Assembly (NCBI RefSeq): GCF_900110855.1
Contig: NZ_FOFA01000001.1
Coordinates: forward strand, 682,001 to 746,000
DNA: 64,000 nt
Direction of reading: 5' to 3'
Source: Microlunatus flavus
GTDB taxonomy: Bacteria; Actinomycetota; Actinomycetes; Propionibacteriales; Propionibacteriaceae
Shown: positions 32,843 to 41,017 of the stretch, piece by piece
How positions within the stretch are numbered: the stretch's first letter is position 1
Layout: every line of letters begins with the position of its first letter
The notes under the pieces: generated by a model
What the model saw: the letters and a program-made list of their open reading frames with translations, nothing else
What the model was told of the DNA's origin: nothing
The model's database searches: none
Made by a program: the position numbers and the translations under genes

Positions 32843-33811
32843 TCAGGCCGACGGAACCTGCCCCGCCGAGCCGAACTCACGCATCCGCCGGCGCACGATG
32901 GCGCCCATGGCGGCCTTGGCCTGCGCCACCGCGGCGCTCGGCTCCACCTCCGCGGGCCGCTCGGCGAGCGCCGTGCGCAGCGCCGCGGTCCAGGCCAGGT
33001 GGCTGTCCGCGCCCTGGTTGACCTTGCGGATCCCCTGCCGGACGGCCTCGACCTTCTGCTGCGGCGCGATCCCGTACGAGGGCGTCAGGGCGCCGCCGTG
33101 GGCGTTGATCGTCTCCACGTACTCGGGCGGGATCGACGAGCTGCCGTGCAGCACGAGCCCGACGCCGGGCACCCGCTCCTTGATGGCCGCGACCAGCTCG
33201 GGGCGCAGCCGCTCGCCGCCGGACGGGTCGGTGAACTTGACCGTCCCGTGGCTGGTGCCGACGGCCACGGCGAGCGCGTCGACGCCCGTGGCCTCGACGA
33301 AGTGGGCGGCCTCGTCCGGGTCGGCGTAGACGATCTCCTCGACGATCCCGCTCGCGCCTGACTCCGCCCCGCCGACCGTGCCGAGCTCGCCCTCGACGCT
33401 GACGCCGCGCGCGTGCGCGATCTCGACGACCTCGCGGGTCAGGGCGATGTTGGTCTCGAGGTCGTTCGGCTCGTCGTCGTCGACGGAGCGGCTCGCGTCG
33501 ATCATGACGCTGGTGAAGCCGTGGTCCATCGCGCGGACGCAGTCGTCGCGGTGGCGCCCGTGGTCGAGGTGCAGCCCGACGGGCACGTCGGCGTAGCTCT
33601 CGACGACCGCCCGCAGCTGGTCCCACCACCAGCCCTCGTCGTCGTACGCGCTCGTGCCCGCGATGGCCTGGACGATCACCGGCGAGCGCTCGGCGCGCGC
33701 GGCGTCGAGGACCGCGACGGCCTGGTTGAGGTCGGAGCAGTTGAACGCGCCCACGGCGTAGCCGCCGCGCTCGGCGTCGGCGAGGAGGTGGGCGAGGGTC
33801 GTGAGGGGCAC
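32843..33811 (-). CDS. Class II ketose-bisphosphate aldolase
   Basis: This 322-residue metal-dependent aldolase has the family's HLDHGRHRDDC (residues 81-91, metal ligand His84), VEGELGTVGG (Glu142), GTSHGTVKF (His188) and LVLHGSSSIP. It splits a ketose (bis)phosphate into dihydroxyacetone phosphate and an aldehyde. Length and the GELG signature fit the fructose/tagatose-bisphosphate group; which ketose is open. It follows an FGGY kinase and a FrcB-like binding protein on the same strand, so it likely serves that sugar, not central glycolysis. GTG start, AGGA 9 nt upstream. Confidence 0.87.
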   Translation of the reverse strand: MPLTTLAHLLADAERGGYAVGAFNCSDLNQAVAVLDAARAERSPVIVQAIAGTSAYDDEGWWWDQLRAVVESYADVPVGLHLDHGRHRDDCVRAMDHGFTSVMIDASRSVDDDEPNDLETNIALTREVVEIAHARGVSVEGELGTVGGAESGASGIVEEIVYADPDEAAHFVEATGVDALAVAVGTSHGTVKFTDPSGGERLRPELVAAIKERVPGVGLVLHGSSSIPPEYVETINAHGGALTPSYGIAPQQKVEAVRQGIRKVNQGADSHLAWTAALRTALAERPAEVEPSAAVAQAKAAMGAIVRRRMREFGSAGQVPSA

Positions 33812-33873
33812 GGCGAGGTCCTGTCCGGGTGAGGGGTTGGTGGGTCGTGGTGGGTCGTGGGGATCGGGCGGGT

Positions 33874-35382
33874 TCAGGGAGCCGGCACGCAGGGCGGGGC
33901 CTGCCTGGCGACCGCCCCGTGCTCGTGCTCGAAGGAGCGCAGGGTCAGCGCGAGGGCGCGGTAGGCGCGACGCTGCCGGGCGTACCAGCCGGCGGTGGCG
34001 GGCACCGGTCGGCGGGGCTCGCCGAGCACCGGGGGCGGCAGGTGGTCGAGGTCCACGGCGCCGAGCGCGGCCGCGGCGAGCAGGGCGGCCCCCCGTGCGG
34101 ACGAACGACCGGGAGCCGGCGTCAGGGCGGTGCCGCCGGCGTCGGCGCGCGCGCCGAGGGCGACCGGGCTCGTCGCCCCGGTGCCGACCGCCCGCAGGTC
34201 GCCGGCCACGACGCCGACGGTCAGGAAGGCCTCGAGCAGCACGCCCAGCTCGAAGCCGCTCGCCTCCAGGAACGCCCGCTGCACGTCCGCCCGGGTGGTG
34301 GCGAGGGTCAGCCCGACGACCGAGCCCCGGACGTCCGGGTCGTTGTCGAGCGTCCCCGAGCCGGCCAGGTAGGGCAGCACGAGCACCGGCGACGGCGAGG
34401 CCGAGGCCTCGGCGACCAGCGCCTCCACGTCCGCGGACCGGAGCAGCTCGGCGCACCACTCGACGGCGAGCCCGCCCGTGGCCGAACCCGCCAGCGTCAG
34501 CCAGCGGTCCTCGCGCCACGGGTACGTCGCGAAGCCGGTCCCGCCCAGCCCCTGCGGCCGCGTCGTCGTGCCGACGGCGAGGCAGTCGCTCGAGCCGAGC
34601 GCGTACACCGAGACCGCCCCCGGCGACCCGCCCGCGCCGACGTACGAGGCGGCCTGGTCGTGCATCCCGGCGACGAGCCGCGTGCTGCGGGCGAGCCCGA
34701 GCCGGTCGGCGACGCCGGGGTGGAAGGGACCGAGGTCGGTGCCCGGGGCGACCGGCGGGGACAGCCGTCCGGGCTCCAGCCAGGGCGCGTCGAGCGCCGT
34801 CGCCCCGAGCACCTCGCCCGACCAGGTGCGCGCCGAGACGTCGAACATGCCCGTGCGGGCGGCGCCGGTCCAGTCGACCGCGGGCGGGGCGCCGAGGCGA
34901 CCGGCGACGAAGTCGGCCAGCGTGCGGTAGCCGACGACGGCCGGCGTGCGCCAGGCCGGCCCGCCCTCGGCGATCTTGCCCACCGAGAACATCCGGTGCG
35001 AGGGCTGCCCCGTCAGCTCCTGCACCCGGTCGGCGCCGAGCCGTGCGGCCAGCGCCGCCGCGGCCCGGGCGCCGCGGGCGTCCAGGCCCAGCGGCACGCC
35101 GGCCAGCGCGCGGCCCGCCGCGTCGACGGGGACGACGGCCTCGCCCTGGCTGCTGAAGCCGACCGCCCGTACGGGGTCGCCCGCCTCCGCCGCCCGCCGC
35201 GCGACGTCAGCGAGGACCGCCTCCGCGTCGCGCAGCACGGCCTCGGCGTCGACCTCCAGCCACCCGGGGCGTGGGGCGCACCGGCGGGTGGGGATGGCGG
35301 CGGACGCCAGCTCGCGACCGTCGCCGTCGAAGGCGACCGCCCGCACCCCGGTCGTGCCGAGGTCGAGCCCGACCGTGCTCAC
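33874..35382 (-). CDS. FGGY-family carbohydrate kinase
   Basis: This 502-residue kinase has the N-terminal ASKHA loop GLDLGTTGVRAVAFDGDGR, catalytic Asp242 in AGMHDQAASYVG and the phosphate loop ALGSSDCLAVG. FGGY kinases phosphorylate ketoses or polyols such as xylulose, ribulose, gluconate or erythritol. The order binding protein - kinase - aldolase suggests it acts on the sugar taken up here. The N-terminus and the MHDQ motif lean to the xylulokinase/gluconokinase side, but I cannot name the substrate. Confidence 0.87.
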   Translation of the reverse strand: MSTVGLDLGTTGVRAVAFDGDGRELASAAIPTRRCAPRPGWLEVDAEAVLRDAEAVLADVARRAAEAGDPVRAVGFSSQGEAVVPVDAAGRALAGVPLGLDARGARAAAALAARLGADRVQELTGQPSHRMFSVGKIAEGGPAWRTPAVVGYRTLADFVAGRLGAPPAVDWTGAARTGMFDVSARTWSGEVLGATALDAPWLEPGRLSPPVAPGTDLGPFHPGVADRLGLARSTRLVAGMHDQAASYVGAGGSPGAVSVYALGSSDCLAVGTTTRPQGLGGTGFATYPWREDRWLTLAGSATGGLAVEWCAELLRSADVEALVAEASASPSPVLVLPYLAGSGTLDNDPDVRGSVVGLTLATTRADVQRAFLEASGFELGVLLEAFLTVGVVAGDLRAVGTGATSPVALGARADAGGTALTPAPGRSSARGAALLAAAALGAVDLDHLPPPVLGEPRRPVPATAGWYARQRRAYRALALTLRSFEHEHGAVARQAPPCVPAP

Positions 35383-35446
35383 CGGGAGTTCACCCTCCGG
35401 TGGAGGTGAGCACGGCCGGACCCGTCGCGGGGGCGCCGGGTGGCTC

Positions 35447-36574
35447 TTACTTCTGGCCCCAGCAGAGGTTCAGGCCCTCTGCCGTGTCGATGCTGTCCAG
35501 GCCGTCGACCGGCTTGTCGGTGACGAGCTTGACGCCGGTGTCGTAGAAGTCGAGGCCCGGCGTGACCGCCGGCTTCTCGCCACCGCGGGCGATCTTGGCG
35601 ATCGCGTCGACCCCGAGCTCGGCCATCTTGAGCGGGTACTGCTGCGAGGTCGCGCCGATCGTTCCGTTCTTGACGTTCTCGACGCCCTGGCAGCCGCCGT
35701 CGACCGACACGATGAGCGCGCTCTTGCCGGCGGCCTTGAGCGCGTCCGAGGCACCGGCGGCGCCCGGCTCGTTCAGCGTGTAGACGAGGTTGATGTTCGA
35801 GTTCTTGGACAGGCACGCCTCCATGGCCGACTTGCCGCCGTCCTGCGCGCCCTTGGTCGGCTCGTTGCAGACGATCTCGTAGTCGCCGCCCTTGCCGCCG
35901 GTGTACTTCCCGGTCTTGTCCTCGTCGCCGTTCTTCTTGGGGTCCTTGACGTCGATGCCCATGCCGGTCAGGAAGCCCTGGTCGCGGTTGTAGTCGACCG
36001 AGATGACCTTGTCGTTGAAGGCGTCGAGCAGCGCGATCGTGGCCTTCTTGCCGTCCATCTGGGCGGCGGCCCACTTGCCGATCTCCTCGCCGGCGCTGAA
36101 GTTGTCGGTGGCGAAGGTGATGTCGACGACGTCGGCCGGCTCGGGCGGGGTGTCGAGGGCGATGACGTAGAGGCCCTGCTTGCGGGCGTTCTCGATGGCG
36201 GTGTTCACGCCGGGGCCGTTCGGGGTGATGAGGATGCCCTGGTCGCCACGCGTCACTGCGGCCTCGATGGCCTGGACCTGGCCGTCCTCGTCGCCGTCCT
36301 CCTTGCCCGCGGCGATGGTGAGGTCGACGTTGTTCTTGGTCGACGACTCCTTGGCGCCGTTCTGCATGGCGATCCAGAACGGGTTGATCGAGTCCTTGGT
36401 GATCAGCGTGACGGCGACGGGCTTGTCGCCGCCGCCGCTCGCGCTGCCCTGCGCGTCCGGCGCGGCGGACGACCCCCCGCACGCGGCGAGGGTGAGCATG
36501 CCGGTGGCGAGCAGCGCGAGCGGGGCGAGACCGCGGCGGACGGGACGGTGGACGAGAGAGATGCGACGTTGCAT
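35447..36574 (-). CDS. FrcB-like sugar-binding lipoprotein without adjacent transporter
   Basis: This 375-residue type-1 periplasmic binding protein has a lipobox LAAC (Cys32) and a Gly/Ser linker, then TLITKDSINPFWIAMQNGAK, VIALDTPPEP and the C-terminal GLNLCWGQK, which recalls fructose-binding FrcB. The usual partner ATPase and permease genes are missing; an FGGY kinase and aldolase follow instead. It either uses a transporter encoded elsewhere, perhaps the CUT2 ATPase/permease at 29.5-31.6 kb, or has a sensory role. AGGAGGA precedes the ATG. Divergent from the FrcK-like kinase. Confidence 0.82.
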   Translation of the reverse strand: MQRRISLVHRPVRRGLAPLALLATGMLTLAACGGSSAAPDAQGSASGGGDKPVAVTLITKDSINPFWIAMQNGAKESSTKNNVDLTIAAGKEDGDEDGQVQAIEAAVTRGDQGILITPNGPGVNTAIENARKQGLYVIALDTPPEPADVVDITFATDNFSAGEEIGKWAAAQMDGKKATIALLDAFNDKVISVDYNRDQGFLTGMGIDVKDPKKNGDEDKTGKYTGGKGGDYEIVCNEPTKGAQDGGKSAMEACLSKNSNINLVYTLNEPGAAGASDALKAAGKSALIVSVDGGCQGVENVKNGTIGATSQQYPLKMAELGVDAIAKIARGGEKPAVTPGLDFYDTGVKLVTDKPVDGLDSIDTAEGLNLCWGQK

Positions 36575-36606
36575 GGGTCCTCCTGGTGGCTTTTGACGCT
36601 ATTCTT

Positions 36607-36636
36607 ACCGAAGTTCCGGTGCTTACGTCTAGCACC
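36607..36636. promoter_or_regulatory. Two dyads in the FrcB/FrcK divergent promoter
   Basis: ACCG-aagttc-CGGT at 36607-36620 and GGTGCT-tacgtct-AGCACC at 36618-36636 overlap by three bases. They lie between the binding protein gene (minus) and the kinase-ROK pair (plus) and are the best operator candidates for the second ROK regulator. Confidence 0.5.
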
Positions 36637-36694
36637 TGGCATAACGATTGGGACGAGCCCCTGGCCTGACGACCGGGACGAGAGGATGGGTGGG

Positions 36695-37381
36695 ATGTCT
36701 GCGACCCCCGCACCGGCAGCCACCCCGGTGACCCCCGTCAGCTGCACCGTCGAGGAGCTCGTCGAGCGGGCCCGCCGCCTCGTGGACGCCGGGCGACGCA
36801 CGTTCCTCGGCATCACCGGCGCCCCCGGCGCGGGCAAGTCGACCCTGGCCGAGGCGGTCGTGGCTGCGCTCGGGCCGGACCAGGCGGTGCTCGTCGGGAT
36901 GGACGGCTTCCACCTGCGCGACGACGAGCTCACCCGCCTCGACCGGCGCGAGCGCAAGGGCGCGATCGACACCTTCGACGCCGCCGGCTACGTGCACCTG
37001 CTCGAGCGGCTGCGCGCCCGTACGGACGCGGTGGTCTACGCGCCGGTCTTCGACCGCGGGCTGGAGGAGTCGATCGGGTCGGCGCAACCCGTCCGGGCCG
37101 AGGTCCCGCTCGTCGTCACCGAGGGCAACTACCTGCTCGCCGACGCGGGCGACTGGGCCCGGGTCCGGGGGCTCCTCGACGAGTGCTGGTTCCTCGAGCC
37201 GGGGGAGGACGTCCGGGTCGACCGGCTCGTCGCCCGGCACGAGCGCTTCGGGCGCAGCCCCGAGGAGGCGTACGCCCGCACGGTCGGCAGCGACGGCCGC
37301 AACGCCGAGCTCGTCGCCACCACCCGCAGCCGCGCCGACGCCGTGCTGCGGCTCACCACGACGCTGGCCCCGGCGTCCTGA
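36695..37381 (+). CDS. P-loop sugar/nucleoside kinase, FrcK-like
   Basis: This 228-residue kinase has a P-loop FLGITGAPGAGKST (Walker A at 42-50), then LVGMDGFHLRDDELTRL and YAPVFDRGLEESIGSA, the layout shared by uridine kinase, pantothenate kinase and the FrcK protein of rhizobial fructose operons. Next to an FrcB-like gene, FrcK is the natural comparison, so it may phosphorylate the imported ketose or a downstream phosphate. ATG 36695 (AGAGG 9 nt upstream) is preferred over ATG 36686. A ROK regulator follows after 37 nt. Confidence 0.8.
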   Translation: MSATPAPAATPVTPVSCTVEELVERARRLVDAGRRTFLGITGAPGAGKSTLAEAVVAALGPDQAVLVGMDGFHLRDDELTRLDRRERKGAIDTFDAAGYVHLLERLRARTDAVVYAPVFDRGLEESIGSAQPVRAEVPLVVTEGNYLLADAGDWARVRGLLDECWFLEPGEDVRVDRLVARHERFGRSPEEAYARTVGSDGRNAELVATTRSRADAVLRLTTTLAPAS

Positions 37382-37418
37382 CGCCGGTGCGACCGACAGG
37401 ACCGGCGACGGGAGCGGT

Positions 37419-38600
37419 GTGGCCGCGCTGAGCGTGGGCGTGAGCGCCGGCGAGGTGCTCGGGCTGATCGCCTCCGGCCAGGCCCAGACCCGCGGCGCGC
37501 TCGCCCGGCTGACGGGCATGTCCCGGCCCACGCTCGCCGAGCGGCTCGAGGTGCTCTTCCGGGCCGGGCTGATCCGCGAGGGCGAGCACGCCGCGTCGTC
37601 GGGCGGGCGCCCGTCGCGCGTGCTCGACCTGGACCGCGACCGCTACGTCGTCCTCGGCGCCGACGTCGGCGAGGACCACGTCCGGCTGCTGCTCACCGAC
37701 CTGACCGGCGTGGTCGTCGCGGAGCGGCTGACCGAGATGCCCGTGTCCGCAGGGGCCGAGGCCGTGCTCGGCTGGGTCACCGCGACGGGGCGCGAGCTGC
37801 TCGCCGCGAGCGGGCGCACCGGGCGCGACCTGCTGGGCGTCGGCCTCTCCGTGCCGGCACCCGTGGACCGCGCGACGAACCGGCCCGCCTCGCCGTCGGT
37901 CATGGCCGGGTGGGAGGGGCGCTCCGTCGAGGGCCTGATCCGGGCCGAGCTCGACGTGCCCGTCGTGGTCGAGAACGACGTGAACGCCCGCGGCTACGCC
38001 GAGCACCTGCAGGCCTGGGGCCCCGACGACGACCTGCTCTACGTCAAGGCGGGCACGGGCATCGGCAGCGCGATCATCAGCGCGGGCCAGCTGTTCCGGG
38101 GCACGCACGGCGCCGCGGGCGACATCGGCCACATCCGGCTGCGCCCCGAGGACGGGCCGCTGTGCCGCTGCGGCAACCGGGGCTGCGTCGAGGCGCTGGC
38201 CGCCGGGTGGAGCATCGTGCGCGACCTGCGTCGCGACGGCCTCGAGGTCAGCACCACCCGCGAGGCGATGGACCTGGTCCGCGCCGGGAACCCGCAGGCG
38301 GTCGCCCTGCTGCAGGCCGCCGGCCGCACCCTCGGCCAGGCGATCGCGTACGCGGTCAACCTCCTCGACCCGGCCGTCGTCGTCGTGGGTGGGAGCCTCA
38401 CGGGCACGGCGGGCCAGCACCTGCTGACCGGGGTCCGGGCCTCGGTCTACGCCCACTCGCTGCCGCTGGCCACCAACGAGCTCCGGATCGTCGAGGGCCG
38501 CCACGACGAGCGCGGCGGCGCGACCGGGGCCGCCCGGCTCGTCGCGGCCAAGACCCTGCGCCCCGACGCGGTCAACGACCGCCTCCGCGCCCTGGCGTAG
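37419..38600 (+). CDS. ROK-family regulator
   Basis: This 393-residue protein has an N-terminal winged helix (QTRGALARLTGMSRPTLAERL) and a ROK domain with zinc ligands GDIGHIRLRPEDG and CRCGNRGC, plus KAGTGIGSAIISAG. It is co-directional with the FrcK-like kinase and divergent from the FrcB-FGGY-aldolase operon, and is the likely repressor of both. The GTG at 37419 has GGAG close upstream. It is a paralogue of the ROK protein at 31.6 kb but clearly different in sequence. Confidence 0.87.
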   Translation: MAALSVGVSAGEVLGLIASGQAQTRGALARLTGMSRPTLAERLEVLFRAGLIREGEHAASSGGRPSRVLDLDRDRYVVLGADVGEDHVRLLLTDLTGVVVAERLTEMPVSAGAEAVLGWVTATGRELLAASGRTGRDLLGVGLSVPAPVDRATNRPASPSVMAGWEGRSVEGLIRAELDVPVVVENDVNARGYAEHLQAWGPDDDLLYVKAGTGIGSAIISAGQLFRGTHGAAGDIGHIRLRPEDGPLCRCGNRGCVEALAAGWSIVRDLRRDGLEVSTTREAMDLVRAGNPQAVALLQAAGRTLGQAIAYAVNLLDPAVVVVGGSLTGTAGQHLLTGVRASVYAHSLPLATNELRIVEGRHDERGGATGAARLVAAKTLRPDAVNDRLRALA

Positions 38601-38777
38601 TCCGATCCTCGGTCCTCGCTCCGCTCGGACGCGCCCGGCGCTCGGACCCGTCGCCTTCCTCCCTCGCTCGGAAGCCCGCAGGTCGTGCGGCGGACAGCCG
38701 GGTGCCACGGGGCTTCCTCGCTCGGTCGTCCAGGCGACGGCGCGCCGGACGGCGGTGCCCAGGGTCTGTGCGAAAGG
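38601..38777. other. Intergenic spacer with CTCGCTC-rich repeats
   Basis: The 177-nt gap between convergent ROK and nagB genes contains three clustered copies of a CCTCGCTC core (near 38613, 38661 and 38708). I see no gene in it and no classic terminator with a T-run. Confidence 0.4.
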
Positions 38778-39560
38778 CTAGAACTGCTGCCAGGACGGCT
38801 TGTGCGCGTACGTCCAGCGGTAGTAGTCGCCCAGGGTGAGCCGGGCGGCGGCGTCCTCGTCGACCATGATCGTCGCGCGCCGGTGGTGCTGCAGGATCGA
38901 GGCCGGGCACATGCTCGTCACCGGCCCCTCGACGGCGGCGGCGACGGCGGCGGCCTTGGCCGGTCCCTGCGCGACGAGCAGCAGCTCGCGCGCGTCCATG
39001 ATCGTGCCGAGGCCCTGCGTCAGGCAGTGCGTGGGGACGTCGTCGGCGGAGTCGAAGAACCGTGCGTTGTCGCTCCGCGTGCGCTCGGTGAGCGTCTTGA
39101 TGCGGGTGCGCGAGGCGAAGGAGGAGGTCGGCTCGTTGAACCCGACGTGACCGTTCGCGCCGATGCCGAGGATCTGCAGGTCCACCCCTCCGGCCGCACG
39201 GATCGCCTCCTCGTAGCGCTCCCCAGCCGCCTCGAGGTCGACCGCGCGCCCGTCCGGCACCTGCACCCCCGCAGGGTCGAGGTGCAGCGGGCCCGTGACC
39301 TCACGGGCGATCACGGCCGCGTACGACTCGGGGTGCTCGGCCGGGATGCCCACGTACTCGTCGAGGGCGAACGCGCTCACCCGGCTCACGTCGAGCGAAC
39401 CGTCGCGGGTCTGCTCGGCCAGGGCCGCGTAGATGGCCAGCGGCGATGACCCCGTCGCCAGCCCGAGCACGGCGTCCGGCTTGTCGCGGACGACCCGGGC
39501 GATCTTGCGGGCGGCCAGCACGCCGACCTCGGCCGCCGAGGGCAGGATCACGATCTCCAT
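38778..39560 (-). CDS. nagB: Glucosamine-6-phosphate deaminase
   Basis: NagB converts glucosamine-6-phosphate to fructose-6-phosphate and ammonia, the last step of amino-sugar breakdown. All the key pieces are here in 260 residues: LGLATGSSPLAIYAAL for phosphate binding, Asp67 in FALDEYVGI as the base, and His138 and Glu143 in GIGANGHVGFNEP. The TYAHKPSWQQF tail is typical of actinobacterial NagB. It is monocistronic here, away from nagA, with its own promoter box. Confidence 0.95.
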   Translation of the reverse strand: MEIVILPSAAEVGVLAARKIARVVRDKPDAVLGLATGSSPLAIYAALAEQTRDGSLDVSRVSAFALDEYVGIPAEHPESYAAVIAREVTGPLHLDPAGVQVPDGRAVDLEAAGERYEEAIRAAGGVDLQILGIGANGHVGFNEPTSSFASRTRIKTLTERTRSDNARFFDSADDVPTHCLTQGLGTIMDARELLLVAQGPAKAAAVAAAVEGPVTSMCPASILQHHRRATIMVDEDAAARLTLGDYYRWTYAHKPSWQQF

Positions 39561-39568
39561 CGCCTCGC

Positions 39569-39574
39569 ACCCTA
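39569..39574 (-). promoter_or_regulatory. -10 box of nagB
   Basis: TAGGGT on the minus strand ends 8 nt before the ATG at 39560. The transcript would have at most a residue or two of leader. Confidence 0.6.
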
Positions 39575-40078
39575 GGGCACCTGCCGACCGGCCCCGAGAG
39601 CGGCCAGCAGCGCGGCCGCACCGAGCGCCGCCGCGGCGGTCCGGACGTGGTTCCAGACGAGCCACGGGCCGGCGTACGCGCGCCAGGCCGCGGCGGCCCC
39701 CGCCGCGTGCGGGTCGACCAGGGCGAGCGCGTCGTTGTGCGGCACGTGGTAGCCCGAGGTGACGCCGAAGGCGAGGAGGTGCAGCAGGCAGCCGACGAGC
39801 ACCAGCCAGCCGCGCGCCGACGGACCGGTCGCCAGCGAGACCACGGCGACGACGCCGAGGACGGCGCAGAGCAGGGCGGTGCCGAGCAGCGGGACGAGCA
39901 GCCCGGCGCGCGGGGCGAAGCGGTTGACCTGCTGCATGGCGGCCAGGGCCGAGGCCGGGTCGAGGGCCTGCAGCGCCCTCATGACGAAGGCGGAGAAGGC
40001 GAGGAAGATCCCGGCGACCAGTGCGGACCCGAGCGCGGCGAGCGCTGTGGCGACCGTCGCGGGGCCGCCGGTCAGCAC
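39572..40078 (-). CDS. DUF1772 (anthrone-oxygenase-like) membrane protein
   Basis: This 168-residue protein has four hydrophobic segments, with ALVAGIFLAFSAFVMRAL in the first and AAMQQVNRFAPRAG after it, the DUF1772 signature. Some members work with polyketide-type oxygenations, but most are unassigned. It overlaps the end of the NAD(P)-binding gene upstream by 7 nt, so the two form an operon facing the AraC gene. Its 3' end overlaps the nagB promoter region. Confidence 0.82.
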   Translation of the reverse strand: MLTGGPATVATALAALGSALVAGIFLAFSAFVMRALQALDPASALAAMQQVNRFAPRAGLLVPLLGTALLCAVLGVVAVVSLATGPSARGWLVLVGCLLHLLAFGVTSGYHVPHNDALALVDPHAAGAAAAWRAYAGPWLVWNHVRTAAAALGAAALLAALGAGRQVP

Positions 40079-40935
40079 GCCGCACCCGCCGGGACCACGT
40101 CCCAGGCGCCGGCCGCGGCCGCCTCGCGGACGACGTCGGCGAACGCGCGCGGCGGGCGCCGGAGGACCCGCGCGACGTCGTCGGTCAGGTGCTCGTTGCG
40201 CCCGTCGAGCACCTCGGCGAAGAGCCGCGCCAGGGGCTCGGCCTCCTCCCGCGGCACGCCGGCGGCGACCGCGCCGGCCGCGAAGCCGGCCACGTCGAGG
40301 GGCAGGTGGGCCAGCGGGCGGCCGGTCGCCGCGGCGATGGTCGCGGCCGCCTCGCCGAAGGTGACGAGTCCGGGCCCGGACAGCTCCAGGGTCTGCGTCG
40401 ACGCCTCGACCGCGAGCAGCAGGGCGACGACGACGTCGGCCACGTCGTCGACGTCGACGAACGCCTCGGCCGCGTCGGGACGCCCGGCCGTGGGCAGCGC
40501 GACCACGCCGTCGAGGACGCCGTCGCGCAGGAAGTGCTCGCTGAAGTCCTGGGCGAACCAGCTCGAGCGCACGACCGCGAGGGGGACGCCGGCCTCGCGC
40601 AGCGCGGCCTCGCTGCGGGCGGCGGCCGGTTCGCCGCGCCCGGAGAGCAGCACCAGGCGCTGCAGCCCCGCTGCCCGGGCCGCGCGGCCGAGCCGGCGCA
40701 GGTGGCCCTCGGCCTCCGGCAGGGCGAGGTCGGGGGCGTAGGCGACGTACGCGGCCGACACCCCGTCGAGCAGCGCCGGCCAGCCGTCCGGCGCGTCCCA
40801 CGCGAAGGGCGGGTCCCCGCGCCGCGAGGCGACGCGGACGCGCTGCCCGCGGGCGGCGAGGCGGCGGGCGACGCGGCGGCCGGTGCGGCCGGTGCCGCCG
40901 AGGAGGAGGACGGGCGGACGGGACGAGGTGGTCAT
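40072..40935 (-). CDS. NmrA-like NAD(P)-binding protein
   Basis: This 287-residue protein starts with a Rossmann loop PVLLLGGTGRTGRRVARRLA and continues as an atypical SDR of the NmrA/NAD(P)H-azoreductase kind (VVRSSWFAQDFSEHFLRDG, FVDVDDVADVVVALL). No catalytic YxxxK is evident, so it may sense redox state or act as a quinone reductase. It is divergent from an AraC regulator, 82 nt away, which probably controls it together with the DUF1772 gene. Confidence 0.85.
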   Translation of the reverse strand: MTTSSRPPVLLLGGTGRTGRRVARRLAARGQRVRVASRRGDPPFAWDAPDGWPALLDGVSAAYVAYAPDLALPEAEGHLRRLGRAARAAGLQRLVLLSGRGEPAAARSEAALREAGVPLAVVRSSWFAQDFSEHFLRDGVLDGVVALPTAGRPDAAEAFVDVDDVADVVVALLLAVEASTQTLELSGPGLVTFGEAAATIAAATGRPLAHLPLDVAGFAAGAVAAGVPREEAEPLARLFAEVLDGRNEHLTDDVARVLRRPPRAFADVVREAAAAGAWDVVPAGAAC

Positions 40936-40978
40936 GGCTCCATCCAGCCCGAGCCGAGCGAGACGATCCATGACCTGA

Positions 40979-41002
40979 ACGCTCGCTTTCCTTCGTGAGC
41001 GT
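40979..41002. promoter_or_regulatory. ACGCTC-N12-GAGCGT operator candidate
   Basis: A perfect 6-bp inverted repeat with a 12-nt spacer sits between the NmrA-type gene and the divergent AraC gene, 2 nt upstream of the AraC -10 box. Confidence 0.45.
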
Positions 41003-41003
41003 C

Positions 41004-41009
41004 TAGGGT
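41004..41009 (+). promoter_or_regulatory. -10 box of the AraC gene, leaderless
   Basis: TAGGGT ends 8 nt before the GTG at 41018; no Shine-Dalgarno is present. Confidence 0.6.
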
Positions 41010-41017
41010 GACGTCCC

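Noticed and set aside
38601-38777. CTCGCTC repeats as a CRISPR array
   Set aside because: Units are too short and irregularly spaced, with no cas genes in the window.
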